A stretch of 64,000 bases of DNA from Sphingobacterium chuzhouense (GCF_014692525.1 NZ_JACNYL010000002.1:186001-250000); one strand, 5' to 3'; positions 1 through 10,256 are shown, numbered from the stretch's first letter. Made by a program: numbers and translations. Notes: generated by a model from the letters alone, not told the origin.

Positions 1-1485
1 TCACAACGCTATATCACCGATAGATTCTTGCCGGATAAAGCAATTGACTTAATAGATGAAGCGGCCTCTAAACTACGATTGGAGATGGATTCCGTGCCGG
101 AGGCAGTTGATGAATTGGAAAGACGCATCATGCAACTGGAAATTGAACGGGAGGCGATTAAGCGCGAGAACGACGAGAAAAAAGTGAAAGAACTTTCTGA
201 AACTATCGCTAATCTTTCCAACGAACGGGATTCGTTAAAAGCAGCTTGGCAATCGGAGAAAGGCTTGGTCGACAAAGTCAACCAGGAAATCCAAAATATC
301 GAAGATTACAAACTGGAAGCAGAACAAGCAGAACGTGCGGGCGACTATGGAAAGGTGGCTGAATTGCGATATGGAAAAATCAAGGAGGCACAGGATAAAG
401 TAGAAAATCTAAAAGCCGAACTTGCGGAAAAGCAACAGGATAGCCGTATGCTAAAAGAGGAAGTTACCTCCGAGGATATCGCGGACGTGGTATCTCGTTG
501 GACAGGTATTCCGGTGAGCAAAATGGTGCAATCTGAACGTGAGAAATTACTTAATCTGGAAGAAGAATTGCACAAACGTGTTGCCGGTCAGGAAGAAGCA
601 ATTGAAGCGATTGCCGATGCCATCCGCCGTTCCAGAGCCGGACTGAGCGATGCGAAACGACCTATCGGTTCGTTCATCTTCCTTGGTACAACTGGGGTAG
701 GTAAAACAGAACTTGCTAAGGCATTGGCCGAATTCCTGTTTGATGATGAACAAGCTATGGTGCGGATCGATATGTCGGAATATCAAGAACGACATGCGGT
801 ATCCAGATTGATCGGTGCGCCTCCCGGATACATCGGTTACGAAGAAGGCGGGCAGTTAACGGAAGCCGTACGCCGTAGACCTTATTCAGTCGTCCTTTTG
901 GATGAAATCGAGAAAGCCCACCCGGATGTATTCAATATCTTATTGCAAGTATTGGATGACGGACACTTAACGGACAACAAAGGACGTGTGGTCAACTTTA
1001 AGAATACGATCATCATCATGACGTCCAATACTGGATCGCATATTATTCAGGAGAATTTTTCCAAATTGGATGACAGCAACCGCGATGAGGTGATTGCGAA
1101 AACCAAGGATGACGTGTTTGAACTGTTACAGAAGTCTATCAGGCCAGAGTTTCTGAACCGTATTGATGAGGTGATCATGTTTACGCCGTTGAGTCGGGAT
1201 GAGATTGGCGATATTGTGCGTATGCAATTTCAACGGATACAGAAGCAGCTTGCCGAACAGAACATTTTCCTGTCTGCCAGTGAAGATGCACTCGATTGGT
1301 TAGGTCAATTGGGCTACGATCCGGTATACGGTGCAAGACCGTTGAAACGGGTTATACAAAAGCGGGTGCTCAATGAACTCTCGAAAGAGATTCTTTCGGG
1401 TAAGGTTTCGAGGGATTCCGTTATCCAACTGGATGTATTCGATGGTAAATTTGTATTTATGAATAAAAAAGACGGGGATCAATAA
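1..1485 (+). CDS. clpB: ATP-dependent chaperone ClpB, C-terminal part (5' end outside window)
   Basis: The reading frame is open from base 1, before the first ATG at 28, and starts with a ClpB-like ITDRFLPDKAIDLIDEA stretch, so the gene enters from the left. Visible parts are the end of NBD1, the coiled-coil middle domain (about bases 80-450, rich in E/K/R heptads), the NBD2 Walker A motif GTTGVGKTEL (near base 685), the Walker B motif VVLLDEIEKAHP, sensor residues around MTSNTGS and the C-terminal small domain (RPLKRVIQ). ClpB is a cytoplasmic hexameric disaggregase that works with DnaK to rescue aggregated proteins. It ends in a bidirectional terminator shared with the convergent MFS gene. 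The identification is secure; only the N-domain and most of NBD1 are missing because of the window edge. Confidence 0.97.
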   Translation, partial: SQRYITDRFLPDKAIDLIDEAASKLRLEMDSVPEAVDELERRIMQLEIEREAIKRENDEKKVKELSETIANLSNERDSLKAAWQSEKGLVDKVNQEIQNIEDYKLEAEQAERAGDYGKVAELRYGKIKEAQDKVENLKAELAEKQQDSRMLKEEVTSEDIADVVSRWTGIPVSKMVQSEREKLLNLEEELHKRVAGQEEAIEAIADAIRRSRAGLSDAKRPIGSFIFLGTTGVGKTELAKALAEFLFDDEQAMVRIDMSEYQERHAVSRLIGAPPGYIGYEEGGQLTEAVRRRPYSVVLLDEIEKAHPDVFNILLQVLDDGHLTDNKGRVVNFKNTIIIMTSNTGSHIIQENFSKLDDSNRDEVIAKTKDDVFELLQKSIRPEFLNRIDEVIMFTPLSRDEIGDIVRMQFQRIQKQLAEQNIFLSASEDALDWLGQLGYDPVYGARPLKRVIQKRVLNELSKEILSGKVSRDSVIQLDVFDGKFVFMNKKDGDQ

Positions 1486-1500
1486 TCCCCGTCTTTTTTA
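1465..1500. terminator. Bidirectional terminator between clpB and the MFS gene
   Basis: GACGGGGAT and ATCCCCGTC form a perfect stem around a short AATA loop, with an A run on the left and a T run on the right. It therefore works as an intrinsic terminator on both strands. It overlaps the last codons of clpB and the stop codon of the MFS gene. Confidence 0.9.
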
Positions 1501-2838
1501 TTCTTTAATCCGCCATACGGAAATAGCACCCAACAGCATAAATATCCCTCCTAGCATAATCCCATATATCGGTTGGCTACCGAAAACATATTTAATAATC
1601 ATACCTCCGAAAAAGCCACATATAATTTGCGGAAAGGTGATAAAGAAATTAAAGATCCCCATATATACACCCATCTTACGAGCTGGCAGGCTATCACTCA
1701 GAATGGCGTAAGGCATGGAAAGAATGCTTCCCCAAGCTATACCCACCCCCAGCATTGTTAATAACAAGATATTCGGCGAGGAAATAAAGAGTATGGAGAT
1801 CAAGGATATACCACCGATTATCAATCCGAACGCATGTACTTTTGTTCGTCCAAAACGATTCGCAAGCCGGGGCAAGAAAATAGCGTATATGGCCGATATA
1901 CCATTGTATACACCAAAAAGTACACCCACCCAATTGCCAGCTTCCGCATACAGACGATTGCGCTCTCCATCCATCTTATAAAATACATGTTCCGCAATAG
2001 CGGGTGTCATGTATACCCACATCATGAAAAGTGCAAACCAGGAGAAAAACTGTACCCATCCGAGTTTTTTCATGGTTAGCGGCATCCGTTTGAAATCTTG
2101 AAAGATCGCTCCTAAATTATGGCTGGATGAAGATTGAACTTCCGATTCAACTTCTTCCTCCCCGACAAAAGACTGCAGTTCTTGCGGCGAATATTCTTTC
2201 GTAGTGAAAACAGTCCACAGAATGGTAGCAATCAATACGAATGCTCCAAAGTAAAACGAATAAATTACATTCTGAGGAACAATACCATCGCCTCCATCCG
2301 CAGGGATATGTAAATATTCTGCAAACACATAAGGTAACCACGAACCAATTACAGCCCCCACCCCTATCAAGACTGTCTGAACCGAAAAACCTAAGCTTCG
2401 CTGGGAACTGGGAAGGTTATCCCCTATCAGCGCACGGAACGGCTCCATGGTTACATTAATAGACGCGTCCATCAACATCAGCATGCCGGCGCCAATCAAT
2501 AACGGCGGGAGTATCGCTGTGAACAGCGCGATATTAGGCATAAAGACGAGCGCGATTGCTGTCAATATGGCTCCCACCAAAAAGAAAGGCCGTCGACGCC
2601 CCATCTTTGTCCAGGTACGATCACTATAGTGGCCGATGATCGGCTGCACAATCATCCCGGTAATCGGAGCTGCTAGCCAAAACAAGGACAGATGCTCCAC
2701 ATCGGCACCAAACGTTTGTAGAATCCGGGAAGCATTACCGTTTTGCAAAGCAAATCCCATTTGGATACCCAAAAAGCCCATACTCATATTGATAATCTGA
2801 GCAACAGTCAAAGTAGGTTTAACGCGTGTATTGTTCAT
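1498..2838 (-). CDS. MFS sugar transporter, probably maltose importer of the glucan PUL
   Basis: This 446-residue protein has about 12 hydrophobic segments and MFS loop motifs (GHYSDRTWTKMGRRRPF after helix 2, RLANRFGRTKVH in the second half). It resembles the glycoside-pentoside-hexuronide/sucrose-like sugar symporters that sit next to maltose phosphorylases in Bacteroidota. It is the last gene of a minus-strand run and starts 9 bases after the GH65 gene stops. From this context I infer import of maltose or short maltodextrins from the periplasm to feed the cytoplasmic phosphorylase. The substrate is not readable from the sequence itself. Confidence 0.85.
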   Translation of the reverse strand: MNNTRVKPTLTVAQIINMSMGFLGIQMGFALQNGNASRILQTFGADVEHLSLFWLAAPITGMIVQPIIGHYSDRTWTKMGRRRPFFLVGAILTAIALVFMPNIALFTAILPPLLIGAGMLMLMDASINVTMEPFRALIGDNLPSSQRSLGFSVQTVLIGVGAVIGSWLPYVFAEYLHIPADGGDGIVPQNVIYSFYFGAFVLIATILWTVFTTKEYSPQELQSFVGEEEVESEVQSSSSHNLGAIFQDFKRMPLTMKKLGWVQFFSWFALFMMWVYMTPAIAEHVFYKMDGERNRLYAEAGNWVGVLFGVYNGISAIYAIFLPRLANRFGRTKVHAFGLIIGGISLISILFISSPNILLLTMLGVGIAWGSILSMPYAILSDSLPARKMGVYMGIFNFFITFPQIICGFFGGMIIKYVFGSQPIYGIMLGGIFMLLGAISVWRIKE

Positions 2839-2847
2839 GAAAAGGTT

Positions 2848-5136
2848 TTAAGATTTCCATTCAGGTTCTATCAAAAGCTGTTCACCGTTAAATATAATAC
2901 TAATTTTGGTATCAGACAGGTTTTTGACTTCAAAATCATCCTGGCTTACATTAATATACAACTTTGTTCCTCTATACTGCACGTGAAAAGCATAGCTTTT
3001 CCAATTTTTAGGGATAAAAGTTTGGAAATGTAATTGCCCATCGCGTACGCGCATACCCGCGAATCCTTCTACAATCGCTAACCAGGTACCCGCCATCGAC
3101 GTGATATGCAGCCCGTCTTCGGTATCGTTGTTATAATCATCTAAATCAAGCCGAGCGGTACGGAGATAGAACTCATACGCCTGATCCTCCTTCCCCAATT
3201 TGGCAGCGATAATGGCATGTACACAAGGAGAAAGGGAGCTTTCATGAACAGTTAACGGTTCGTAGAAATCATAGTTACGACGAATGGTGTCCATATCAAA
3301 TTCATCCTCAAAGAAATAGATGCCTTGCAACACATCTGCCTGTTTGATATAACAAGAACGTAGTATCCGATCCCAACTCCAGTGTTGATTTAAAGGTCGT
3401 ACTTCCGCTGGTAGCTCCGCAACAGGAATCAATTCCTTATCCAAGAAACCATCTTGTTGCAGAAATATGCCCCGATCATTGTCTTCGGGCAGATATATAT
3501 GATCCACAATATGCTGCCATAACGTACTTTCTTCCGTTTTAAAATCCAATCTAGACAACAACTCGTATAAACGATCTTCGTCTTGTGTTTGCTCCTGCGC
3601 AATGACTTCTAATGTATAACGCAAACACCATACAGCAATTTTGTTCGTATACCAGTTGTTGTTTACATTATTCTCATACTCATTCGGTCCGGTTACACCC
3701 AGCATCACATATTGCTGTTTCTGCTCGCTCCAATTGACGCGTTGTGCCCAAAAACGGCTGATTCCGATCAACACTTCCAAACCGTGCGTAGCGAGATATT
3801 CGGTGTCGTCTGTATAACGGACGTAGTTGTAAATAGCAAAGGCAATAGCACCGTTCCGATGGATTTCTTCAAACGTAATTTCCCATTCGTTGTGGCATTC
3901 TTCCCCGTTGATGGTGACCATCGGATATAAAGCCGCTCCATCACTAAATCCCAATTTGCCCGCATTTTCAATAGCTTTTTCCAAATGCTGATAACGGTAA
4001 AGCAGCAAATTACGGGCTATCCCCGGCTCTTGCGTAGCGAGATAAAAAGGTAAGCAATAGGCTTCGGTATCCCAATACGTCACACCGCCATATTTTTCGC
4101 CCGTAAAGCCTTTAGGTCCAATATTCAATCGGGCGTCTTCGCCTGTATACGTTTGGTTTAGCTGGAAAATATTAAACCGGATCGCTTGTTGTGCAGCAAC
4201 ATCTCCTTCAATCTGTATGTCACTTTCTTCCCAGATACGTGCCCACGCCGCTGTTTGTAGTTGTATCAGTTCATCATAGCTTTTGGAGGCGATTTTTTCC
4301 AGACTACTTTGTGCCGCCTCTGTCAGTTTATCCAACGGATGATTAAGAGAACTGGCCATCGCGACGTATTTCTCCATGCGAATAGATTCACCGACTTTCA
4401 AACGGGCATGCAACTCCTCTCCCACATAAAATTGTTCTTTTCTCTTTGCGCCTGATGGCTGTGCTACTCCTCCTAGATAAAATATATTGCGCAAACGCGC
4501 TTCTACGCGAAACTGTGTTTTTTTGGTCTCCGTTACTAATACAAGGTTATCTTGAATGTCTTCCGCAATCGGCACCCAAAAACGCTCATCGTAGTTGCTG
4601 TCCCGATTCACGACGTCGCCATCTAAATAGGAACGTACAGCCACGTCGGCATCCGAGTTTAAGACGCGTAGCGTATATTGCAGTGATGCGGTATCCGATT
4701 GAAACAGATGATACATCCGTTTAGCCGTTACTTCCACCTCCGTTCCGTTTGGCATCTTTGCTTTAAACGAACGGTAAAGTACGCCGGCTTTCATATCCAA
4801 ACGGCGCTCGAAGCTTATGATTTCACATTGAGCCAAATCCAACGTTGTACCGTCTATTTGAATGTCCAGTCCAATCCATTGCACCGCATTGATGACTTTG
4901 GCAAAATATTCGGGATAGCCGTTCTTCCACCAGCCTACTCTCGTTTTATCGGGATAATAGACACCTGCCAGATACGAGCCCTGCATCGTTTTTCCGGAAT
5001 ATGTTTCCTCAAAATTCGCGCGCTGTCCCATCCGTCCATTGCCAATGGAAAAAATGCTTTCCGAAAACTCGTTGTGCTCTGCTCTAAATTGGTCTTCAAT
5101 GATATTCCAGGGATCGGGTATAATGTAATTTTTCAT
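2848..5136 (-). CDS. GH65 maltose phosphorylase
   Basis: This 762-residue protein has the length of GH65 phosphorylases and no signal peptide, so it is cytoplasmic. The (alpha/alpha)6 barrel signature is clear: WDTEAY at 355-360, the general acid in GPNEYEN (Glu486, matching Glu487 of Lactobacillus brevis maltose phosphorylase), and the phosphate-site pair Lys598-Gln599 in YIKQAD. The family uses phosphate to split an alpha-linked glucose disaccharide into glucose and beta-glucose 1-phosphate. Maltose specificity is inferred from the amylolytic neighbours and the adjacent beta-phosphoglucomutase; trehalose or kojibiose phosphorylases share the fold. The gene begins 9 bases after pgmB ends. 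Confidence 0.93.
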   Translation of the reverse strand: MKNYIIPDPWNIIEDQFRAEHNEFSESIFSIGNGRMGQRANFEETYSGKTMQGSYLAGVYYPDKTRVGWWKNGYPEYFAKVINAVQWIGLDIQIDGTTLDLAQCEIISFERRLDMKAGVLYRSFKAKMPNGTEVEVTAKRMYHLFQSDTASLQYTLRVLNSDADVAVRSYLDGDVVNRDSNYDERFWVPIAEDIQDNLVLVTETKKTQFRVEARLRNIFYLGGVAQPSGAKRKEQFYVGEELHARLKVGESIRMEKYVAMASSLNHPLDKLTEAAQSSLEKIASKSYDELIQLQTAAWARIWEESDIQIEGDVAAQQAIRFNIFQLNQTYTGEDARLNIGPKGFTGEKYGGVTYWDTEAYCLPFYLATQEPGIARNLLLYRYQHLEKAIENAGKLGFSDGAALYPMVTINGEECHNEWEITFEEIHRNGAIAFAIYNYVRYTDDTEYLATHGLEVLIGISRFWAQRVNWSEQKQQYVMLGVTGPNEYENNVNNNWYTNKIAVWCLRYTLEVIAQEQTQDEDRLYELLSRLDFKTEESTLWQHIVDHIYLPEDNDRGIFLQQDGFLDKELIPVAELPAEVRPLNQHWSWDRILRSCYIKQADVLQGIYFFEDEFDMDTIRRNYDFYEPLTVHESSLSPCVHAIIAAKLGKEDQAYEFYLRTARLDLDDYNNDTEDGLHITSMAGTWLAIVEGFAGMRVRDGQLHFQTFIPKNWKSYAFHVQYRGTKLYINVSQDDFEVKNLSDTKISIIFNGEQLLIEPEWKS

Positions 5137-5145
5137 GTTATGTTT

Positions 5146-5820
5146 TTACGTAAAGTCGTGAAGTTGCTGAGTTGTTAATATCTCTGCCAGGTCATCGACA
5201 CGCGCATCGTAGTTCGTCAACACATGGGATCTGTCTACGGCTATCACCTGCATATTGGCTGCCCTTGCGGCTTCAATTCCAGCCTGGGCATCTTCCAGCA
5301 CTACAGATGCAGCGGGTGCTACACCAACCTCTGCTGCTGCTTTTAAAAAGACTTCAGGATCAGGTTTCGAATTACGGACGGCATTCCCGTCTATAATTGC
5401 ATCGAAATAGTGCAGAATACCGGTTTTCTCTAAAATTCGAACCGCATTTTTACTCGCCGAACCTAAAGCTATCTTTTTATCCTTCGCTTTCAAATAGGTC
5501 AATAGGTCTATCGTGCCGGGGAGTACGTCCCCATCCTGCATATTTTCTACTAATTCCAGATACCAAGTGTTTTTCAATGCTGCCAGCTGTTCTTTTTCTT
5601 CGGCAGGCACTTCCTTGTTTGCCCATTTTAAGATAAGATTCAGCGAGTCCACACGGCTGACACCCTTTAATTGCTCATTTTCCGCTTCCGTGAAGTCAAA
5701 ATCAAACTGTTTGGCTAACCGCTTCCAGGCTTGGTAATGAAATACAGCAGTATCCACCAGCACCCCATCTAAATCAAATATGACAGCCGTTGCGTCGTCT
5801 ATTATCTTTCTTGCGTTCAT
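5146..5820 (-). CDS. pgmB: Beta-phosphoglucomutase (HAD family)
   Basis: This 224-residue protein is a HAD-superfamily enzyme with the nucleophile and acid/base pair Asp16 and Asp18 in VIFDLDGVLVDT, the GSASKN motif II, SKPDPEVF motif III and the acidic EDAQAGIEAA motif IV. Cap-domain sequence and length fit beta-phosphoglucomutase, which converts beta-glucose 1-phosphate to glucose 6-phosphate. That is the exact product of the GH65 enzyme encoded immediately downstream. It follows the SusA-like GH13 gene by 3 bases, so the two are co-transcribed. Confidence 0.94.
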   Translation of the reverse strand: MNARKIIDDATAVIFDLDGVLVDTAVFHYQAWKRLAKQFDFDFTEAENEQLKGVSRVDSLNLILKWANKEVPAEEKEQLAALKNTWYLELVENMQDGDVLPGTIDLLTYLKAKDKKIALGSASKNAVRILEKTGILHYFDAIIDGNAVRNSKPDPEVFLKAAAEVGVAPAASVVLEDAQAGIEAARAANMQVIAVDRSHVLTNYDARVDDLAEILTTQQLHDFT

Positions 5821-5823
5821 TTA

Positions 5824-7665
5824 TTACTTTAATTCAAATACCAATGTTTGTTTCCCTTTCACCACCACATTTTCCGGCAAATCCAAAGATTCACTTGTTA
5901 AAATATTCTTCATCTGTTTTGACTGTCCGATACCTTCGTCAAAACGTGCTAATACAACCGTCTGCTCTTCTTCGCTACAATTCATGATCACCATCACCTT
6001 TTCCTTATCGTTATAGCGGAAATACACATATACATCATTTTGCGGCGCATAGTGTAACAACTTGCCATCTTGCAAAGCCGTAGTCTGCTTTCTGTATTGC
6101 GCCAAGGTACGCACGTGATTAAACATATCGTTTTCAGCTTCTGTGCGTCCTTTGGCTGTAAACTTATTGACTTCATCTCCGGGGAAACCACCCTTAAAAT
6201 CTTCCCGCACCAAACCATCCGGTCTGCTGAAGTTCTTCATTAAGATCTCTGCTCCATAGTACATCTGCGGAATACCGCGGTAGGTTAACAACCAGCTAAA
6301 AGCACTTTTATACTTTTCGATGTCTTCACCCACTGTTGAAAAGAAACGGTCCTTATCATGGTTATCGAGGAAGATCACATTTGCCAAAGGGTTTGGATAC
6401 AGGTAGTCGCCACTTACGGTGCTATATAATTTGTTAGCACCATCTTTTTCCAGATTAAGTGCATCTCCGATAGCATAGTTTAACTGAAAATCCGTTACAC
6501 CTTCCAATTTCGTATCCACATCCTGCCCTACTTTTTGACCGCCTAAGAAATACGCTTGGTTAGGAACCGAGTGTACCCATGTTTCCCCAAAGAAGGAGAA
6601 ATCGGGAAATTCCGCACGAATGGCATCTGTCCATTTCCCCATGAAAGCCAGATCATTGTAGGGATATGTATCGATACGAAAACCGTCTACACCCGCTTCT
6701 TCAATCCACCAGATATGACTCTGGGTGATGTACTTCTGCATTTTTTCATTTTGGTGGTTCAGATCCGGCATGGTCTCCACAAACCATCCTTTTTCCATCA
6801 GATCTTTGTCTGCCTGCGTGCCATACGGATCAAACATCGTCTGGTCTTTATAAGTGGTCTGTGTGAAGGTATCCCATTCATGTAGCCAATCGGAAGACGG
6901 ACGGTCAATCACTGTCCAGTGATGTAGCCCCACATGGTTCGGCACTACATCATGAACTAGTTTCATATTGCGTTTATGAAGTTCTTTTCCGAGTTCACGG
7001 TAGGTATCGACTGTTCCAAAACGAGGATCTATTTCGTAGTTCTCGGTGTTGGCATAACCGTGGTATGAAGCTTGTGGCATATCGTTGGTCAAGACCGGAG
7101 TCATCCAAAGAGCCGTTACACCTAAATTCTCGAGGTAATCCAAGTTATTGATAATACCTTGAAGATCACCACCGTGTCTGTAATACATGGAATCGCGATT
7201 TACCGCGGTTTCGCGCATGCCTTTTACGGAATCGTTACTAGGATCGCCGTTGGCAAACCGATCGGGCATGATCAAATAAATAAGATCTGACGCATGTACA
7301 CCTTGTGCTTTAACCAGATTTTTGTCACGATTCTTCAACACATAGTCGCGCGTTAATACTTTCTTTCCGTTTTTGTATAACTCTATCGGATACGTTCCGG
7401 CTTGTGCATTAGTCTGAATTTCCACGTCCAAGAAGAGATAGTTCGGATTTTCTACCTGGTGCACCTTTTTTAGCTGCATACCTGTCTTTGGCAATTTCAC
7501 TTCACAATTACCAATATCAGAACCGTATAATACGATTTGCAGTTCTGGGTTGTGCATCCCTACCCACCAGTGTAGTGGTTCTGCCCTTTGTATGGATTGC
7601 CCTTGTGTAAAGGCAACCCATAACATCGAGCATAATAGAGTGATCGCTATCTTGATGTTGTTCAT
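5824..7665 (-). CDS. GH13 neopullulanase/cyclomaltodextrinase, SusA-like
   Basis: This 613-residue alpha-amylase family enzyme has an N-terminal signal peptide ending near FTQGQS and probably acts in the periplasm. An immunoglobulin-like cyclomaltodextrinase N domain (about 25-120) precedes the barrel and a beta C-domain follows it. Catalytic residues are Asp332 (GFRIDTYP), Glu361 (FFGETW) and Asp437 (FLDNHDKD). The family hydrolyses cyclodextrins, pullulan and maltodextrins to small sugars. The longer frame to 7686 begins with TTG inside the SusE-like gene; the ATG at 7665 lies 7 bases after that gene's stop and gives a clean signal peptide, so I chose it. It would supply maltose for the transporter and GH65 enzyme. 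Confidence 0.93.
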   Translation of the reverse strand: MNNIKIAITLLCSMLWVAFTQGQSIQRAEPLHWWVGMHNPELQIVLYGSDIGNCEVKLPKTGMQLKKVHQVENPNYLFLDVEIQTNAQAGTYPIELYKNGKKVLTRDYVLKNRDKNLVKAQGVHASDLIYLIMPDRFANGDPSNDSVKGMRETAVNRDSMYYRHGGDLQGIINNLDYLENLGVTALWMTPVLTNDMPQASYHGYANTENYEIDPRFGTVDTYRELGKELHKRNMKLVHDVVPNHVGLHHWTVIDRPSSDWLHEWDTFTQTTYKDQTMFDPYGTQADKDLMEKGWFVETMPDLNHQNEKMQKYITQSHIWWIEEAGVDGFRIDTYPYNDLAFMGKWTDAIRAEFPDFSFFGETWVHSVPNQAYFLGGQKVGQDVDTKLEGVTDFQLNYAIGDALNLEKDGANKLYSTVSGDYLYPNPLANVIFLDNHDKDRFFSTVGEDIEKYKSAFSWLLTYRGIPQMYYGAEILMKNFSRPDGLVREDFKGGFPGDEVNKFTAKGRTEAENDMFNHVRTLAQYRKQTTALQDGKLLHYAPQNDVYVYFRYNDKEKVMVIMNCSEEEQTVVLARFDEGIGQSKQMKNILTSESLDLPENVVVKGKQTLVFELK

Positions 7666-7672
7666 TTTTATA

Positions 7673-8665
7673 TTACTGTTTTTCAATCTTCGCCGTATAG
7701 CCCGATGGACTCAAGTTAAGTTCAATATCATAAGTTCCGGCAGATTCGATTGCTATGTTACCACCGTCCCATTCCAGATTCGATGAACTGCCTCCCAGAT
7801 TGGATGGGAAACCACCTACACTCCATTCGTTGTTGTATCTAAACTTCATGCTTCCCTCGGATAGGTTTGCTGTAATTTTCCAGATATACGTCCCTTTTCC
7901 ACCCTCAAACGTCATGTTGGTACTGTTATCCCAACCACCAGGTGTCGCATCGCCTACAATACCCCAAGTCACTTTTAATAGATCGTAGGTTAATGCTTCT
8001 GCATCCATACGTACACGATAGAACGCGTCTTCTGTGACCGTGATGTTTCCGGCATCTCCAGTTTGCAATAACGTACCCGTTGTCGTACCTGCACCAAAAG
8101 CATTATCCCAACCGGTGTTCGTTGGCAAGAACTTGAATCCGTCTCCAGCCACCGTAATGTATTCGAAGATCTCGAATTGATCCTTGCTATTTGCACCATT
8201 ATATAAGAACATCGGTGTGGCTAATGTAGGCTCCCAACCTGCACCTGTCGATCCGCCAACAAGGAACATTTCCGGATTGCTTTCCAAAATGGTTAACGCT
8301 TGGGTTTTCTCTATCCGTTGTCCACCGGCATCATAACTCACCTGTAGTAGCGCGTCGCCCATCCAAGATTCGTCGTTTGGAATATCAAACTCACGGGATA
8401 TAATTTTTTCATTGCCTTCCAATGTAATTTGCTCTGTCATTAACGCATTGCCATCTTTTACGACACTAAATTCGAAAGAACTCACTCTATTGGTTATAAA
8501 GCCTACTTTTAATGTCTGTCCTAATTGGACACTGTTTGCTGTCGCCTCATTGATCGACACGATAGCATCGTCTATTTCGTGTTCAACCTTGTTACAAGAC
8601 GTAAACCATCCCATCGTCAGCAACATCACTGTCATCAGGGAAATATATATTTTATGGGTCTTCAT
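7673..8665 (-). CDS. SusE/SusF-like outer-membrane starch-binding lipoprotein
   Basis: This 330-residue protein has a lipoprotein signal peptide (TMGWFTSCNK, lipid Cys at about 24). An N-terminal Ig-like SusE domain (about 30-130) is followed by two related beta-sandwich repeats with FLVGGSTGAGWEP and GIVGDATPGGWD, the pattern of SusE/SusF starch-binding modules. It sits between SusD and the SusA-like gene, as in starch PULs. The likely role is surface binding of alpha-glucan without catalysis. The number of binding sites cannot be read with certainty. Confidence 0.88.
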   Translation of the reverse strand: MKTHKIYISLMTVMLLTMGWFTSCNKVEHEIDDAIVSINEATANSVQLGQTLKVGFITNRVSSFEFSVVKDGNALMTEQITLEGNEKIISREFDIPNDESWMGDALLQVSYDAGGQRIEKTQALTILESNPEMFLVGGSTGAGWEPTLATPMFLYNGANSKDQFEIFEYITVAGDGFKFLPTNTGWDNAFGAGTTTGTLLQTGDAGNITVTEDAFYRVRMDAEALTYDLLKVTWGIVGDATPGGWDNSTNMTFEGGKGTYIWKITANLSEGSMKFRYNNEWSVGGFPSNLGGSSSNLEWDGGNIAIESAGTYDIELNLSPSGYTAKIEKQ

Positions 8666-8678
8666 TTTTCTCTATCGT

Positions 8679-10250
8679 TTAATTTGTGTAACCAGGATTT
8701 GGTGTCAAGTTTCCATTATTGGCCAACACGGTTGCCGGAATCGGGAAGATGCGTTTATAGGTTTCTCCCGCATTAGCAGGCTTGAACAACATGGGGTTTT
8801 CCCATTTGCCAAAGCGAATCATATCGGTGCGTCGTGTTACTTCAAACGTGAATTCCAGTGCACGCTCTTTATAAATAGCATCCAACGTTAACGTTGCTGC
8901 TGTGAAGTGCTTTTCGGGGTTTAATGGAAATGCCCTTCCACGAACCTGATTGGCTGCCTCCAATGCTTCTGCCGTATTACCATTTGTTGCTCCACGTAAT
9001 ATAGCTTCGGCCTTCATCAGTAATACATCGGCTAAGCGGTACACCACCACATCGTTGTTTGCATTTGTACCGATGTGATCTTTATCCGGAAAGTATTTCA
9101 CACAACGTGCTCCCGCCAAACGACCACCGTCATCTGCACCGCCAATATCAAAATCGGAACCTGGCAGCAAGTTATAACCGTAAGGATCGATTACGACATT
9201 CATACCACCATATACTAACGGCGCACCAGTCGCGGTATATTGCTGTCCATATAACCATTGTTGTTTGCGGATATCATCATCATCGAACAGATCGAAATAA
9301 TCGGGCTGTGCACTCCAACCATTCCAAGGGTTTGTATTCAAACTGAACGTTTCGCGATGTGAATAGTGCAATACTTTATTGAACAATTCATTGCCTGTCG
9401 CGCGTGCCGCGTGAAAAGGAATGGAGAAAATAGGTTCCGAATCCTGTGCCCCATTATCCGGACGAAATTGTGCCAACATATCACTTTGCAAGGAATACGC
9501 AGTTCCCTCGGTAAGCACGATATTGGTATGTTCCACCACTTTATTCCAGTTTGGCGTACCCGTATATATCTGCGCATTTAAATATATTTTTGCCAATAGC
9601 GTATGGGCAAACCATTTCGTCGGCCTTCCGTAGGTAAGCTCCGACTTCTCTTCGCTCAAAAGCGAAAGATTATCTTCCAGTTCCTTTACGATAAAATCAA
9701 AAACCTGCGCTCTTGGCGTCGTTGATGGAAGTTCACCGCCTGTGTCGAAAGTGGTTTGCAATGGAATATTTCCATAGGCATCCATCATTAAATAATAATA
9801 CCAGGCGCGCATCGTTTTGATTTCGGCAATTGTTTGCCCTTTGGTATCCGATTCCGGTGCATTTTCCAGTACCCCAAGAACACGATTACAAGTTCCTATC
9901 GCATTATATCCCCAATTCCAAGCGTTTCGTACCACTTCATGCGATGGTGACCAAGTATGCATGTGCATATCTCGCCACTTTCCGCCATCAAACCAGTCCC
10001 CACCACGTGTCGGGATAACCACTTCATCCGATCCGGCAGTTTGCAAATCAAAATAATCCCGGAAGTAGTCACGTGCAGCCGTATAAACAGGCCCTGTGAG
10101 TGCCACAAATTGTTCCGGAGTTTTCGGAAACGTATCTTCTGAATAAGCCGAGTGCATGTCTACATCTAGTTTTGTACAGGATGTGCCTGTACATAACGCT
10201 CCGGCAAACAGCAACATATATAGTTTATTGAATTTCATTTTCATAGCCAT
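8679..10250 (-). CDS. susD: SusD/RagB-family surface glycan-binding lipoprotein (alpha-glucan PUL)
   Basis: This 523-residue protein has a lipobox (CTGTSC, Cys about 25), the SusD N-terminal TPR-like helices (TIAEIKTMRAWYYYLMMDAYGNIP) and the C-terminal block typical of the family (DVLLMKAEAILRG, AANQVRGRAFP, YKERALEFTFEVTRRTDMIRFGKW). SusD proteins cap the SusC channel and deliver oligosaccharide. It starts 6 bases after the SusC gene ends. Three Met codons within the first five residues leave a trivial start ambiguity. Confidence 0.95.
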   Translation of the reverse strand: MAMKMKFNKLYMLLFAGALCTGTSCTKLDVDMHSAYSEDTFPKTPEQFVALTGPVYTAARDYFRDYFDLQTAGSDEVVIPTRGGDWFDGGKWRDMHMHTWSPSHEVVRNAWNWGYNAIGTCNRVLGVLENAPESDTKGQTIAEIKTMRAWYYYLMMDAYGNIPLQTTFDTGGELPSTTPRAQVFDFIVKELEDNLSLLSEEKSELTYGRPTKWFAHTLLAKIYLNAQIYTGTPNWNKVVEHTNIVLTEGTAYSLQSDMLAQFRPDNGAQDSEPIFSIPFHAARATGNELFNKVLHYSHRETFSLNTNPWNGWSAQPDYFDLFDDDDIRKQQWLYGQQYTATGAPLVYGGMNVVIDPYGYNLLPGSDFDIGGADDGGRLAGARCVKYFPDKDHIGTNANNDVVVYRLADVLLMKAEAILRGATNGNTAEALEAANQVRGRAFPLNPEKHFTAATLTLDAIYKERALEFTFEVTRRTDMIRFGKWENPMLFKPANAGETYKRIFPIPATVLANNGNLTPNPGYTN

Positions 10251-10256
10251 TTAGTG

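Noticed and set aside
4699..5178. 159-codon open frame opposite the GH65 gene
   Set aside because: Antisense to the GH65 N domain and crossing into the intergenic gap; no recognisable product.
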